Shown here: positions 24,775-34,169 of the stretch, piece by piece
Position numbering within the stretch: position 1 is the first letter of the stretch
Layout of the letters: every line of letters starts with the position of its first letter
The notes under the pieces: model-generated
Databases searched by the model: none
Seen by the model: the letters and a program-made list of their open reading frames with translations, nothing else
What the model was told of the DNA's origin: nothing
Source: CBFDBF01 sp050287725
Lineage (GTDB): Bacteria > Pseudomonadota > Gammaproteobacteria > Chromatiales > Chromatiaceae
Assembly: GCA_050287725.1 (NCBI GenBank)
Contig: JBNKCL010000031.1
Span: forward strand, 1 to 43,136
DNA: 43,136 nt
Reading direction: 5' to 3'
Position numbers and translations under genes: made by a program

Positions 24775-25134
24775 TTATTGTTTATGTTGGCAGAAGACAT
24801 TTCGCATCATGCTGATTAGCTGCAGGGTTCGGTTATCGCTCACACGATAAAAGACCCGGTTGGCGTCCTTGCGAGAAGCGAGAATTCCCTTGTCCCGCAA
24901 GATCGCCAGATGCTGCGAGATATTACTCTGAGAGGTGCCCACCACATCCACGATCTCCTGGACGCTGACCTCCTTGTCTCCCAAGGTGCAGAGGATCTTG
25001 AGCCGTAGCGGATGGGACATGGCCTTGAGAGAGCGGGAGGCGCGTTCGATATCGTCGTCCCCCGCGAATAGGGCATCGAAATCGTCGTCCGAATCCATCA
25101 GCGATTTCCGAGAGTTGCCGAACTTGTATTCCAT
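24775..25134 (-). CDS. ArsR/SmtB-family repressor with SqrR/BigR-type cysteine pair
   Basis: This 119-residue winged-helix regulator has the recognition region VSVQEIVDVVGTSQSNISQHLAILRDKG and the wing VFYRV. It has exactly two cysteines, Cys49 (KILCTL) and Cys115 (NVFCQ), 66 residues apart. SqrR (Cys41/Cys107) and BigR (Cys42/Cys108) have the same spacing and local sequence, and there the pair forms a polysulfide bridge that releases DNA. Metal-binding residues of classical ArsR (CxC) are absent. ATG 25134 gives a ~30-residue acidic N-terminal extension; ATG 25098 is an alternative start. A 21-base inverted repeat lies 11 bases upstream of its start. Likely a persulfide-responsive repressor of itself and perhaps yibN. 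Confidence 0.85.
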   Translation of the reverse strand: MEYKFGNSRKSLMDSDDDFDALFAGDDDIERASRSLKAMSHPLRLKILCTLGDKEVSVQEIVDVVGTSQSNISQHLAILRDKGILASRKDANRVFYRVSDNRTLQLISMMRNVFCQHKQ

Positions 25135-25145
25135 CTCAATTAACC

Positions 25146-25166
25146 ATTAGTTCAAAGTAAACTAAT
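25146..25166. promoter_or_regulatory. Perfect inverted repeat, likely operator of the ArsR gene
   Basis: ATTAGTT and AACTAAT are separated by 7 bases (CAAAGTA). The site lies just upstream of the ArsR start, within the 158-base AT-rich gap shared with divergent gpmI. The form (short AT-rich arms with a central spacer) suits a homodimeric winged-helix repressor and suggests autoregulation; the link to this protein is inferred. Confidence 0.6.
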
Positions 25167-25292
25167 AAAATAATACTCTGTTTCCCCCACTTTTGGAAAA
25201 GTTTTTCTGTCCTGAACCCTCCTGGCTCGGACCCCGGAAAAGTGGTTTAATGAGCTGTTTTTTCAATAAATTAACCAAGGTAGCGCGGTTTT

Positions 25293-26825
<1,533 letters not shown>

Positions 26826-26844
26826 CTTCGGCACCGCCGTGCGG

Positions 26845-28038
26845 ATGCATATCGAGGGTCGCAAAAGAGTAAAACGGTGGATGCCGTTATTGGCATTGTT
26901 GACACTGATGCCGTTTGGGTTGGCGTCCGGCGGCGATGATATCGCCAGCGCCAAACAACAGCTGGAGCAATTGCGTCAGCGCATCGGTACGCTTCAGAAT
27001 TCGCTTCAATCGGCGGAACAGCGACGCCAGGGATTACTGAAAGAGCTGCGCGCTTCGGAACAGCGGATCGGTAAATTGGCGCGCGGGCTGCGGGTGATCG
27101 GCGACGGACTGCAACGCCAGCAGCGACAATTGCATCGCTTACGGAACGAACGCGAGGAGAAACAGGGGCTGCTCCGGAAGCAACAGGATGCGTTGCGCAG
27201 TCAGATCTATTCCGCCTATGTGATGGGACGGCAGGAGCGGGTCAAGATCCTGTTGAACCAACAGGACCCCGCCGTGGTCAGCCGAATGATGGTGTACTAC
27301 GATTATCTGAACCGTTCCCGGATTGAACAAGTCGCGGATATTGAAGAAACGCTGGGGCAGCTACGCCGCACCGAGCAGGAGATCGTGCGCGAGGAAAAGC
27401 GGTTGCAGGGATTGCAACAGCAGAAGAAAGAGGAAAAGGAGCGTTTGGAACTGGCCCGCTCCGGACGGCAGGAGGTGATGACCGCTCTCAATGCCGGGAT
27501 TCGCACGCAGGGAGCCGAGTTGAAGACGCTCCAGCAGAATGAGCAGCGTCTGCAGGAACTTCTGGCGCGGCTGGAGAAGGAGCGCACCGCCGCACCGCCG
27601 CCACTCGAACTGGAAACCAGGAAACCTTTTTCGTCTTTCAAAGGCCGAATGCAATGGCCCACCGCCGGGCGTCTCAAAGCGGCGTTCGGAAGCGACAAGG
27701 GCGGCGGGCTGCGTTGGGACGGTGTTCTGATCGCTGCGCCCGAGGGTTCCGAGGTGCATGCGGTCTATCACGGGCGGGTGGTTTTTGCCGACTGGTTGCG
27801 GGGATTCGGATTGTTGATGATCATCGATCATGGTAACGGCTATATGACGTTGTATGGCCACAACCAGAGCCTGTTCAAGGAGGTCGGTGAATGGGTGGAG
27901 GCGGGCGAACCGGTGGCTTTGACAGGTAATAGCGGCGGCCGCAGTGAGGCCGGTGTATATTTCGAAGTTCGGTACCAGGGGCGCCCCGAGAATCCCGGCG
28001 CCTGGTGCCGTCCGGTCCGGGGCAATCGGTTGGGGTAA
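26845..28038 (+). CDS. envC: Murein hydrolase activator EnvC
   Basis: This periplasmic protein activates amidases (AmiA/AmiB) for septal peptidoglycan splitting and is recruited by FtsEX. The ~397-residue product has an N-terminal signal/anchor (WMPLLALLTLMPFGLAS), a long coiled coil (residues ~30-240) and a C-terminal LytM/M23 domain. That domain is degenerate: the first metal-ligand motif is replaced (LRWDG where active M23 peptidases have HxGxD) while MTLYGHN remains, as expected for a non-enzymatic activator. The start is uncertain between GTG 26839, ATG 26845 and ATG 26881. It begins about 20 bases after gpmI. Confidence 0.93.
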   Translation: MHIEGRKRVKRWMPLLALLTLMPFGLASGGDDIASAKQQLEQLRQRIGTLQNSLQSAEQRRQGLLKELRASEQRIGKLARGLRVIGDGLQRQQRQLHRLRNEREEKQGLLRKQQDALRSQIYSAYVMGRQERVKILLNQQDPAVVSRMMVYYDYLNRSRIEQVADIEETLGQLRRTEQEIVREEKRLQGLQQQKKEEKERLELARSGRQEVMTALNAGIRTQGAELKTLQQNEQRLQELLARLEKERTAAPPPLELETRKPFSSFKGRMQWPTAGRLKAAFGSDKGGGLRWDGVLIAAPEGSEVHAVYHGRVVFADWLRGFGLLMIIDHGNGYMTLYGHNQSLFKEVGEWVEAGEPVALTGNSGGRSEAGVYFEVRYQGRPENPGAWCRPVRGNRLG

Positions 28039-28089
28039 CGCGGCCGGCACAACATATTTTGTGACCGATGGTTTATTAAGGAGCGGCAC

Positions 28090-29418
28090 ATGAAACAAAA
28101 ACGGGCTCTTTTCTTCTCGTTGCTCGCGGGCATTGTATTCAGCGTCTTGTTGTCGCCGGCGATGGCGGTAGATGCGGAAGAGAAGAAAGCGGAGGATATG
28201 CCGATCGAAGAGCTGCGCTTGTTCGCAGAGGTGTTCGGTCGGATCAAACACGACTATGTGGAGTCCGTGGACGATACGACCCTGCTGGAACATGCCGTTC
28301 AGGGCATGCTCACCGGGCTCGATCCGCACTCCTCTTACCTGACCCCCGAAGAGTACAAGGAGCTGGAGATCGGCACCTCCGGTAAATTCGGCGGTTTGGG
28401 GATCGAGGTGGGGATGGAGGACGGTTTCATTAAAGTAATCTCCCCCATCGACGATACCCCCGCGCAACGCGCCGGGGTGCGCGCCGGCGATCTGATCATC
28501 CGGCTCGACGACCAGCCGGTCAAAGGGATGACCTTGTCCGAGGCGGTGGACATGATGCGGGGCGAACCCGGCACCACCATCACCCTCACCATCGTCCGGG
28601 AGAATGTGGATGCGCCCATTCGCATCCCCATCGAGCGCGATATCATTACCGTGCAGAGCGTCAAAAACCGATTGCTGGAACCGGGTTTCGGCTATCTTCG
28701 CATCTCCAATTTCCAATCCGAAACGGATAGCGATCTGCAAAAAGCGATCGAAGAAATGAAAAAACAGTCGAACGGCACCATCAGGGGACTGGTGCTGGAT
28801 CTGCGCAACAATCCCGGTGGGGTGCTCAGTGCGGCAGTGGCGGTAAGTGACGCCTTTCTGAAAAGCGGCAAGATCGTCTATACCCAGGGACGGACGCCGG
28901 ATTCCAGAATAGAGTATGCGGCCGGTCCGGATGACCTGCTGGACGGGGCACCGATAGTGGTGCTGGTGAACGGGGGCTCGGCATCCGCCTCCGAGATCGT
29001 CGCCGGCGCTCTGCAGGATCACAAGCGGGCCGTGATTATGGGAACCCAAACCTTCGGTAAGGGATCGGTGCAGTCGGTACTGCCGTTGCCGCGGGGTGCG
29101 GCGGTGAAGCTGACCACCGCCCGCTACTACACCCCGTCCGGGCGCTCCATCCAGGCGGAGGGAATCACTCCCGACATCAAACTGGAGAACCTCAAGCTTG
29201 CCGAAACGGAACCGCAGTCCCAGGCGGACCAGCTGAAGGAGGCGGATCTGGCGCACCACCTCACCAACGGCAAGGAAACGACGCCGGCCAAGGAGTCGGA
29301 CGCCGAGTCCGGCGCCAAGCAACCGGCCGAGCGGTTGGTGGAAACGGACTATCAGTTGTACGAGGCGCTGAATCTTCTCAAGGGACTGGTTTTGCTGCAG
29401 GGTAGCGGGAGCGGCTAA
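28090..29418 (+). CDS. ctpA: C-terminal processing peptidase (S41 family)
   Basis: This is a periplasmic serine protease that trims or degrades proteins from their C-termini. The 442-residue protein has a signal peptide (to ~AMAVDA), a PDZ domain (~85-170; GKFGGLGIEV) and an S41 catalytic core. The Ser-Lys dyad is Ser299 (GGSASASEI) and Lys324 (TFGKGSVQ), 25 residues apart as in Prc and the plant D1 protease. The last ~60 residues are a low-complexity charged tail. CtpA-type proteases commonly control peptidoglycan hydrolases, which fits its place after envC. It is followed directly by yibQ. Confidence 0.95.
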   Translation: MKQKRALFFSLLAGIVFSVLLSPAMAVDAEEKKAEDMPIEELRLFAEVFGRIKHDYVESVDDTTLLEHAVQGMLTGLDPHSSYLTPEEYKELEIGTSGKFGGLGIEVGMEDGFIKVISPIDDTPAQRAGVRAGDLIIRLDDQPVKGMTLSEAVDMMRGEPGTTITLTIVRENVDAPIRIPIERDIITVQSVKNRLLEPGFGYLRISNFQSETDSDLQKAIEEMKKQSNGTIRGLVLDLRNNPGGVLSAAVAVSDAFLKSGKIVYTQGRTPDSRIEYAAGPDDLLDGAPIVVLVNGGSASASEIVAGALQDHKRAVIMGTQTFGKGSVQSVLPLPRGAAVKLTTARYYTPSGRSIQAEGITPDIKLENLKLAETEPQSQADQLKEADLAHHLTNGKETTPAKESDAESGAKQPAERLVETDYQLYEALNLLKGLVLLQGSGSG

Positions 29419-30255
29419 GTGGCGACACACCGCCCGCGTGGTCTTTGGGTTGCAGCACTGTTGTTCGCCCTTGCCGCCGGCCTGCCGGCCGTCGGACGGG
29501 CGGATGCCGTTGAGCCGGAGTCGTCGCCGGCGATCTCCATCATCATCGATGATCTCGGCAACGAAATGGCGCACGGCGAGGCGGCCCTCGCCTTGCCCGG
29601 CCCGGTGACGCTGGCGTTTTTGCCCCATACGCCGCATGCCCGGGAACTGGCAAAACGCGCGCATGCCATCGGCAAGGAGGTGATGCTGCACCTGCCGATG
29701 GAGTCCCATAACGGTTATCTGCTGGGCCCCGGCGCCCTTACGCTGGACCTGACCGAACAGGAGTTCCTCGACACCCTGCGGGGTGATCTCGATTCGCTGC
29801 CCTATGTGGCGGGCATCAACAACCACATGGGAAGCCTCCTGACGCGCCACCCGGGAGCGATGGGGTGGCTCATGAAAGAGCTTCGGACCCGCGGTGACCT
29901 GTTTTTTGTGGATAGCCGCACCACGCGCCAGACGGTGGCCGAACAGGTAGCCAGAGAGCAGGGCGTCCCCGCCGCCCGGCGTAACGTATTTCTGGACAAT
30001 AACCGGGACCCCGCCGCAATCCATCGGCAATTCCGGGAACTGGTGAAGATGGCGCAGAATCACGGTTACGCCATCGGCATCGGCCACCCGTACATGCAGA
30101 CCATGGCGGTGCTGAAACAGGAGTTGACGCGGCTGGGCCGCAGCGGCGTCCGGCTGGTTCCCACCTCGGAACTGATCGCACTACAGGAGAAAGACCCATC
30201 ATGGCCAGGATCCTCGTTCCCCTCGCCCCGGGTTGTGAAGAGCTCGAAGCCGTAA
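29419..30255 (+). CDS. yibQ: Divergent polysaccharide deacetylase family protein (YibQ)
   Basis: This 278-residue exported protein starts at a GTG directly after the ctpA stop codon. It has a signal peptide (WVAALLFALAAGLPAVGRADA). The deacetylase-like barrel has SIIIDDLG (metal-site Asp pair), FLPHTPHARELAKRAHAIGKEVMLHLPME and INNHMGS. The family is related to carbohydrate esterase 4 but diverged; its substrate is unproven. The placement next to envC suggests a peptidoglycan link. Its last 55 bases overlap the next gene in another frame. Confidence 0.9.
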   Translation: MATHRPRGLWVAALLFALAAGLPAVGRADAVEPESSPAISIIIDDLGNEMAHGEAALALPGPVTLAFLPHTPHARELAKRAHAIGKEVMLHLPMESHNGYLLGPGALTLDLTEQEFLDTLRGDLDSLPYVAGINNHMGSLLTRHPGAMGWLMKELRTRGDLFFVDSRTTRQTVAEQVAREQGVPAARRNVFLDNNRDPAAIHRQFRELVKMAQNHGYAIGIGHPYMQTMAVLKQELTRLGRSGVRLVPTSELIALQEKDPSWPGSSFPSPRVVKSSKP

Positions 30256-30764
30256 CCGTCATCGACCTGCTGCGCCGGGCCGGTATCGAGGTGATAACCG
30301 CCGGCTTGGCGGCGGGCCCGATTCAGGCGAGCCGCGGTGTCGTGCTGGTGCCCGATACAACACTGGATGCGGTGCAGGAGCAGGCGTTCGACATGGTGGT
30401 CTTGCCCGGCGGTCAGCCCGGTTCCGACAACCTGGAACAGGACCCGCGCATCCGCCGATTGCTCGAACAGACGGCGAACGCCGGCGGTTATGTCGCCGCC
30501 ATCTGTGCCGCACCCAAGGTGTTGGCGAGCGCCGGACTGCTGGACGGGAAAAGGGCCACCGCATATCCGGGAGTATTGGAAGGCATGGCGCGGACCGAGG
30601 TACGACTCGATCCGCAACCGGTGGTGCAGGACGGGCGGGTGATCACATCGCGCGGGCCGGGCACCGCCATGGATTTTGCCCTGGAGTTGGTCGAGTTGCT
30701 GGTCGGTAAAGAGAAGCGAATGCAGGTAGAGGCAGGACTGGTGCGCTCCGGGCGGGCGCCGTAG
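30201..30764 (+). CDS. DJ-1/PfpI family protein (YajL-like)
   Basis: The 187-residue protein belongs to the DJ-1/YajL group: the acidic residues of PGCEELEAVT (residues 10-19) and the reactive Cys102 in AAICAAP are both present. Members are linked to oxidative or electrophile stress, protein deglycation or chaperone functions, with the exact role debated. The start is supported by AGGAGA 10 bases ahead of the ATG, which places it 55 bases inside yibQ. It is followed 15 bases later by moaA. Confidence 0.9.
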   Translation: MARILVPLAPGCEELEAVTVIDLLRRAGIEVITAGLAAGPIQASRGVVLVPDTTLDAVQEQAFDMVVLPGGQPGSDNLEQDPRIRRLLEQTANAGGYVAAICAAPKVLASAGLLDGKRATAYPGVLEGMARTEVRLDPQPVVQDGRVITSRGPGTAMDFALELVELLVGKEKRMQVEAGLVRSGRAP

Positions 30765-30779
30765 AACCGGATCATTATC

Positions 30780-31760
30780 ATGGGCCAATTGATCGACCAT
30801 TTCGGACGCACCATCGAATATCTGCGGTTGTCGGTGACCGACCGTTGCGATCTGCGCTGTTTCTATTGCATCCCGAAGGGGCACAAGGAGTTCGGGTCGC
30901 CGGAAGATCGGCTGACGCTGGAGGAGTTGTTGCGGCTGGTCCGGATCTTCTCCGAACTGGGGGTGCAAAAGATCCGTCTCACGGGTGGCGAGCCGTTATT
31001 GCGCAAGGATCTGGTGGAGATGATTTGCCGCATCAACCGGCTGCCCGGGGTCGAGGATCTCTCTCTCAGCACCAACGCTTCCCATCTTGCCGAACATGCG
31101 CTACGGCTGAAGGAGGCCGGCATCCATCGCATCAACGTCAGTCTCGATTCCCTGAACCCCGAGGTGTTCCGGGAGATTACGGGAGGCGAGCTGGCGCCGG
31201 TATTGCGTGGACTGATGGCGGCCAAAGAGGCGGGCTTTCATCCCATCAAGATCAACATGGTGGTGATGCGGGATCTCAATCTGGGGGAGGTGCCCGCCAT
31301 GGTGGAGTTCTGCCATGAGCACGGATTCACCCTGCGGTTTATCGAGACCATGCCGGTGGGCGAGGGGGGGCGCAGCGCGCAGTCACGCTATGTCAGTCTG
31401 CAGGAGGTCCGGTCCCTGCTGGAACAGCGGTTCGAACTGGAACCGGCGCGGATGAGCGGCGCCGGTCCGGCCCGTTACCTTAAATTAAAAGAAGGCCGGT
31501 TGAAGATGGGATTCATCACCCCGCTGTCGCAGCACTTCTGCGATACCTGCAACCGGGTCCGGCTCTCCTCCGAAGGGACCCTTTATCTCTGCCTGGGGCA
31601 AGAGGACCGACTGGAACTGCGGCCGTTGCTCCGCCTGGGCGCTACGGATGCCGAGTTGGCGGAGGCGATCGCAGAGGCGGTCCGCAACAAACCGAAGGCG
31701 CACGAATTCAACGACGCCACTGTTCCGCTGGCGCGTCTCATGTCCATCACCGGGGGTTGA
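30780..31760 (+). CDS. moaA: GTP 3',8-cyclase (molybdenum cofactor synthesis)
   Basis: This radical-SAM enzyme starts molybdopterin synthesis from GTP together with MoaC. The 326-residue protein has the N-terminal cluster Cys23-x3-Cys27-x2-Cys30 (TDRCDLRCFYC), the SAM-side LTGGEPLLRKD, the second cluster FCDTCNR and a later Cys (LYLCLG), and the essential C-terminal Gly-Gly (SITGG). No other Mo-cofactor gene is present nearby, so it is here as the last gene of an envelope operon. Confidence 0.97.
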   Translation: MGQLIDHFGRTIEYLRLSVTDRCDLRCFYCIPKGHKEFGSPEDRLTLEELLRLVRIFSELGVQKIRLTGGEPLLRKDLVEMICRINRLPGVEDLSLSTNASHLAEHALRLKEAGIHRINVSLDSLNPEVFREITGGELAPVLRGLMAAKEAGFHPIKINMVVMRDLNLGEVPAMVEFCHEHGFTLRFIETMPVGEGGRSAQSRYVSLQEVRSLLEQRFELEPARMSGAGPARYLKLKEGRLKMGFITPLSQHFCDTCNRVRLSSEGTLYLCLGQEDRLELRPLLRLGATDAELAEAIAEAVRNKPKAHEFNDATVPLARLMSITGG

Positions 31761-31839
31761 TAACCCTTCCTTCCGCGGGCTTATCCGGCAGCCCGGATCC
31801 GTACCCGTCTTTCGAAATCCGTTGGAAAAGATCCGGGAT

Positions 31840-31868
31840 TTCAAACGCCCCTTCGATTTGCATATATA
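31840..31868 (+). promoter_or_regulatory. Possible promoter for the OmpA-like gene
   Basis: TTCAAA (31840-31845) and TATATA (31863-31868) are separated by 17 bases, in the 202-base gap between moaA and the OmpA-like gene. Transcription would start near 31875, so the following hairpin would lie in the leader. Confidence 0.4.
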
Positions 31869-31897
31869 GTTAAAGGCGTATCACCTGTCACTAAGGA

Positions 31898-31927
31898 ACC
31901 CCCTTCGGGATCGCTTCCGGAGGGGGT
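31898..31927 (+). terminator. Strong hairpin between moaA and the OmpA-like gene
   Basis: An 11-base-pair stem (ACCCCCTTCGG with CCGGAGGGGGT, one wobble) closes an 8-base loop and is followed by TCTCTTTCC, not a clean T-run. It may terminate the gpmI-moaA operon, or, if the promoter just upstream is real, act as a stabilising or regulatory hairpin in the leader of the next gene. Confidence 0.45.
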
Positions 31928-31962
31928 CTCTTTCCTTCAAGACAACCATCAGGAGAGAATCC

Positions 31963-32754
31963 ATGGAAGTAAGAACAATCCCGATCTGGTATCCCCTTGT
32001 CGCCCTGATCTTGGCGATGATGTTTATGAGTATGGCCGGTGCTGAAGACACACACGCGCAGAGCAGTGGCGGCAGTGCGGTGGTCAACAGTTACGGAGAG
32101 TGTTGGCAGTCGCTCGATGGCGCGCCCGGATTATGCGGGGGGCCGGTGGATTCGGACGGCGACGGTGTGGTCGACGACAAGGACCAGTGCCCCGGCACTC
32201 CGCACGGCGTGGCGGTGAACGATGTGGGCTGTCCGCTCGATTCGGACGGCGACGGCGTTCTGGACGATAAGGACCAGTGCCCCGACACCCCGCATGGCGT
32301 GGCGGTGAACGATGTGGGTTGTCCGCTCGATTCGGACGGCGACGGTGTTACCGACGACAAGGATCGATGCCCCAACACCCCGGAAGGCGCCAAGGTGGAC
32401 AGTGACGGCTGTATGCTGGAGCTGACCCTTCGGAATGTGGAGTTTGTCAGCGGTCTGTCGCAGCTTACGGTGAGCGCGAAGTGGTATCTGGAATCAGTGG
32501 CGGATGTGCTGAAGGGACGTCCCGATATCGAGAAAGTGATCCTGGTCGGGCATACCGACAGCGTCGGTTCCGAGGCGGCCAATCAGAAGCTTTCCGAAGA
32601 TCGCGCGGCCTCCGTGGCCAGCTATCTGCAAAAAGCGGGAGTGACGATTCCGATGGAGACCAGCGGTAAGGGCGAGTCCCAGCCGGTCGCCGATAACGAC
32701 ACCGAGGAGGGGCGTGCCCGGAATCGGCGGGTGGAACTCAGCGTAGAGAAGTAA
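31963..32754 (+). CDS. OmpA-family outer membrane protein with thrombospondin type 3 repeats
   Basis: The 263-residue exported protein has a signal peptide (residues ~1-27, MSMAGAED). Three calcium-binding TSP3-type repeats (DSDGDGVxDDKDxCPxTP, ~63-152) follow. The C-terminal OmpA-like domain binds peptidoglycan (VGHTDSVGSEAANQKLSEDRA and GRARNRRVEL). It has no beta-barrel domain, so it probably links peptidoglycan to the envelope rather than forming a pore. It has its own likely promoter and a strong terminator, indicating a single-gene unit. Confidence 0.92.
   Translation: MEVRTIPIWYPLVALILAMMFMSMAGAEDTHAQSSGGSAVVNSYGECWQSLDGAPGLCGGPVDSDGDGVVDDKDQCPGTPHGVAVNDVGCPLDSDGDGVLDDKDQCPDTPHGVAVNDVGCPLDSDGDGVTDDKDRCPNTPEGAKVDSDGCMLELTLRNVEFVSGLSQLTVSAKWYLESVADVLKGRPDIEKVILVGHTDSVGSEAANQKLSEDRAASVASYLQKAGVTIPMETSGKGESQPVADNDTEEGRARNRRVELSVEK
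32149..32418 (+). repeat. Three 90-bp tandem coding repeats (TSP3 units)
   Basis: Units begin at 32149, 32239 and 32329, each with GATTCGGACGGCGACGG. The first two are nearly identical over their 30 codons, and the third diverges in its second half. Near-identity at DNA level suggests recent duplication and possible copy-number variation among strains. Confidence 0.9.
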
Positions 32755-32774
32755 GCTTCAAAACACGACAAACG

Positions 32775-32806
32775 ACCGGGCGGCGGGGAACCGTCGTCCG
32801 GTTTTT
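32775..32806 (+). terminator. Terminator after the OmpA-like gene (possibly bidirectional)
   Basis: A 12-base-pair stem (arms 32775-32786 and 32791-32802, two wobbles) with a GGAA loop is followed by TTTT. The T-run overlaps the stop codon of the convergent carboxypeptidase gene. On the minus strand the hairpin is followed by CGTTTGTCGTGTTTT, so it may serve both genes. Confidence 0.9.
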
Positions 32807-34127
32807 ATCGTTTGGCATAGCCCGGTTGATTGAGGGTTTGCGGTGTCTGCGGGACGCAGTGGATGCGCTGCGCGCGCAGTTTCAGGCAGGCGTCTCCCAG
32901 ATCATCCCAGCTCAGCCCCACCAGTAACGCCTTCCAGGAAGTACCGCGTTCGAAGCGGCGCGGAAGCACGGCGATCCGGCAGTTCCGGGCCTTGCCGGAA
33001 AGTTGCGAGCGGGCATGGCGCGCTTCTTCCAGGGCCTCGCTTCTGGTGCGATACACTCCCAACAAGATCCCCCAGCCGGGCAGTTTCCCCTCCGCTTCGA
33101 TGATGCCGTTCCGCCCCCCGGCGCCGCAGACTTGAGAGGTCATCTTTGCGGGCGGGCGATGGTCTGGCCGGGCGCCGTTCCAGGTGACGATCGAGTCTTT
33201 CTGTTTTCCGTCACCCACCACCCGCCGCCCCTGCCGCAGCAACGCCACCATCCGGTCGAAGCGCTCCTGGTCGCTGGCCGCGCCCAGCACTACCCCGATC
33301 AAGCGCAACCCGTCCGTCTGCTGCGAGGCCGCCAGGTTGTAACCGGAGTCGCAGGTAAAGCCGGTCTTGATGCCGTCCGCCCCCGGATATTCCAGAAAGT
33401 GCTGGTTGGTGTGGGTCAGCACCTGTCCGTGCACGGTAGCGCCGGTGCGGGAAAACAGCGGGAACTGCTCCGGGAAGTCGTGCAGCAGGTGATAGGCGAG
33501 CAGCGCCATATCGCGCGCGGTGGTGTGTTGCTGCGGGTCGGGCAGGCCGGTGGCGTTGCGAAACCGGGTCCCGGTCATTCCCAGGGCGACCGCCTGGCGG
33601 GTCATGTGTTCGGCGAAGGACTCCTCGTTGCCGGCGATCCGCTCCGCCAGCGCCACCGCCGCGTCGTTGGCGGAGGCCGTCGCGGTGGCCAGCAGCGCCT
33701 CCCGCACCGAAATCTTATCGCCCGCCTGCAAACCGATGTTGGTCGGGGGCTGGGCCGCCGCCTGTGGCGATATCGTAAGCTGTTCGTAGGGGCTCAGTTC
33801 GCCTTGCGCCAATGCCTGGAAGGCGAGATAGAGCGTCATCATCTTGGCCAAGGATGCCGGGTACCAGCCACGACCCGCATCCTGGGCATACAGCACGGCG
33901 CCGGAATCGCCGTCGATCACGATCTCCGGTCCGCCCGCGTTCGCACCGGGGCCGCCGTTGAACAGCAGCAGCGGCAAGAGCAGCGCAATGAAACGACGAG
34001 CGCGCGGCAATCTCTTGCAACAAAGGTGAAAAATCCGTCTCCAATAAAGTGACGCCCTTCCGGGGGGGTCGCAAATCACCCTGGCGTGGTTGCGGGAATG
34101 GGGCGGGCAAACAATAATCCTGACCAT
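32805..34127 (-). CDS. D-alanyl-D-alanine carboxypeptidase (S11) with SPOR-like C-terminus
   Basis: This penicillin-binding protein trims the terminal D-Ala of peptidoglycan stem peptides. In the 440-residue frame the motifs are Ser92-x-x-Lys95 (PASLAK), Ser152-Ala-Asn (SAND) and Lys254-Thr-Gly (GIKTG). The last ~85 residues have the two-half pattern of a SPOR domain (WGILLGVYRTRSEALEEAR, then WKALLVGLSWDDLGDACLKL), which binds denuded septal glycan. It therefore replaces the membrane-anchor tail of PBP5-type enzymes. The start is uncertain: the ATG at 34127 puts ~45 residues before the signal peptide (FIALLLPLLLF), and a TTG at 34010 would give a normal signal peptide. It is divergent from the gene at 34170. 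Confidence 0.9.
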   Translation of the reverse strand: MVRIIVCPPHSRNHARVICDPPGRASLYWRRIFHLCCKRLPRARRFIALLLPLLLFNGGPGANAGGPEIVIDGDSGAVLYAQDAGRGWYPASLAKMMTLYLAFQALAQGELSPYEQLTISPQAAAQPPTNIGLQAGDKISVREALLATATASANDAAVALAERIAGNEESFAEHMTRQAVALGMTGTRFRNATGLPDPQQHTTARDMALLAYHLLHDFPEQFPLFSRTGATVHGQVLTHTNQHFLEYPGADGIKTGFTCDSGYNLAASQQTDGLRLIGVVLGAASDQERFDRMVALLRQGRRVVGDGKQKDSIVTWNGARPDHRPPAKMTSQVCGAGGRNGIIEAEGKLPGWGILLGVYRTRSEALEEARHARSQLSGKARNCRIAVLPRRFERGTSWKALLVGLSWDDLGDACLKLRAQRIHCVPQTPQTLNQPGYAKR

Positions 34128-34169
34128 GGATTACCATTGTAAGGCGATTCGCGTATCTTGGGAGGCCGA

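Noticed and set aside
27361..30087. 908-codon minus-strand open frame
   Set aside because: Lies antisense to envC, ctpA and yibQ, all with clear motifs; the translated product is His/Gln/Arg-rich with no domain.
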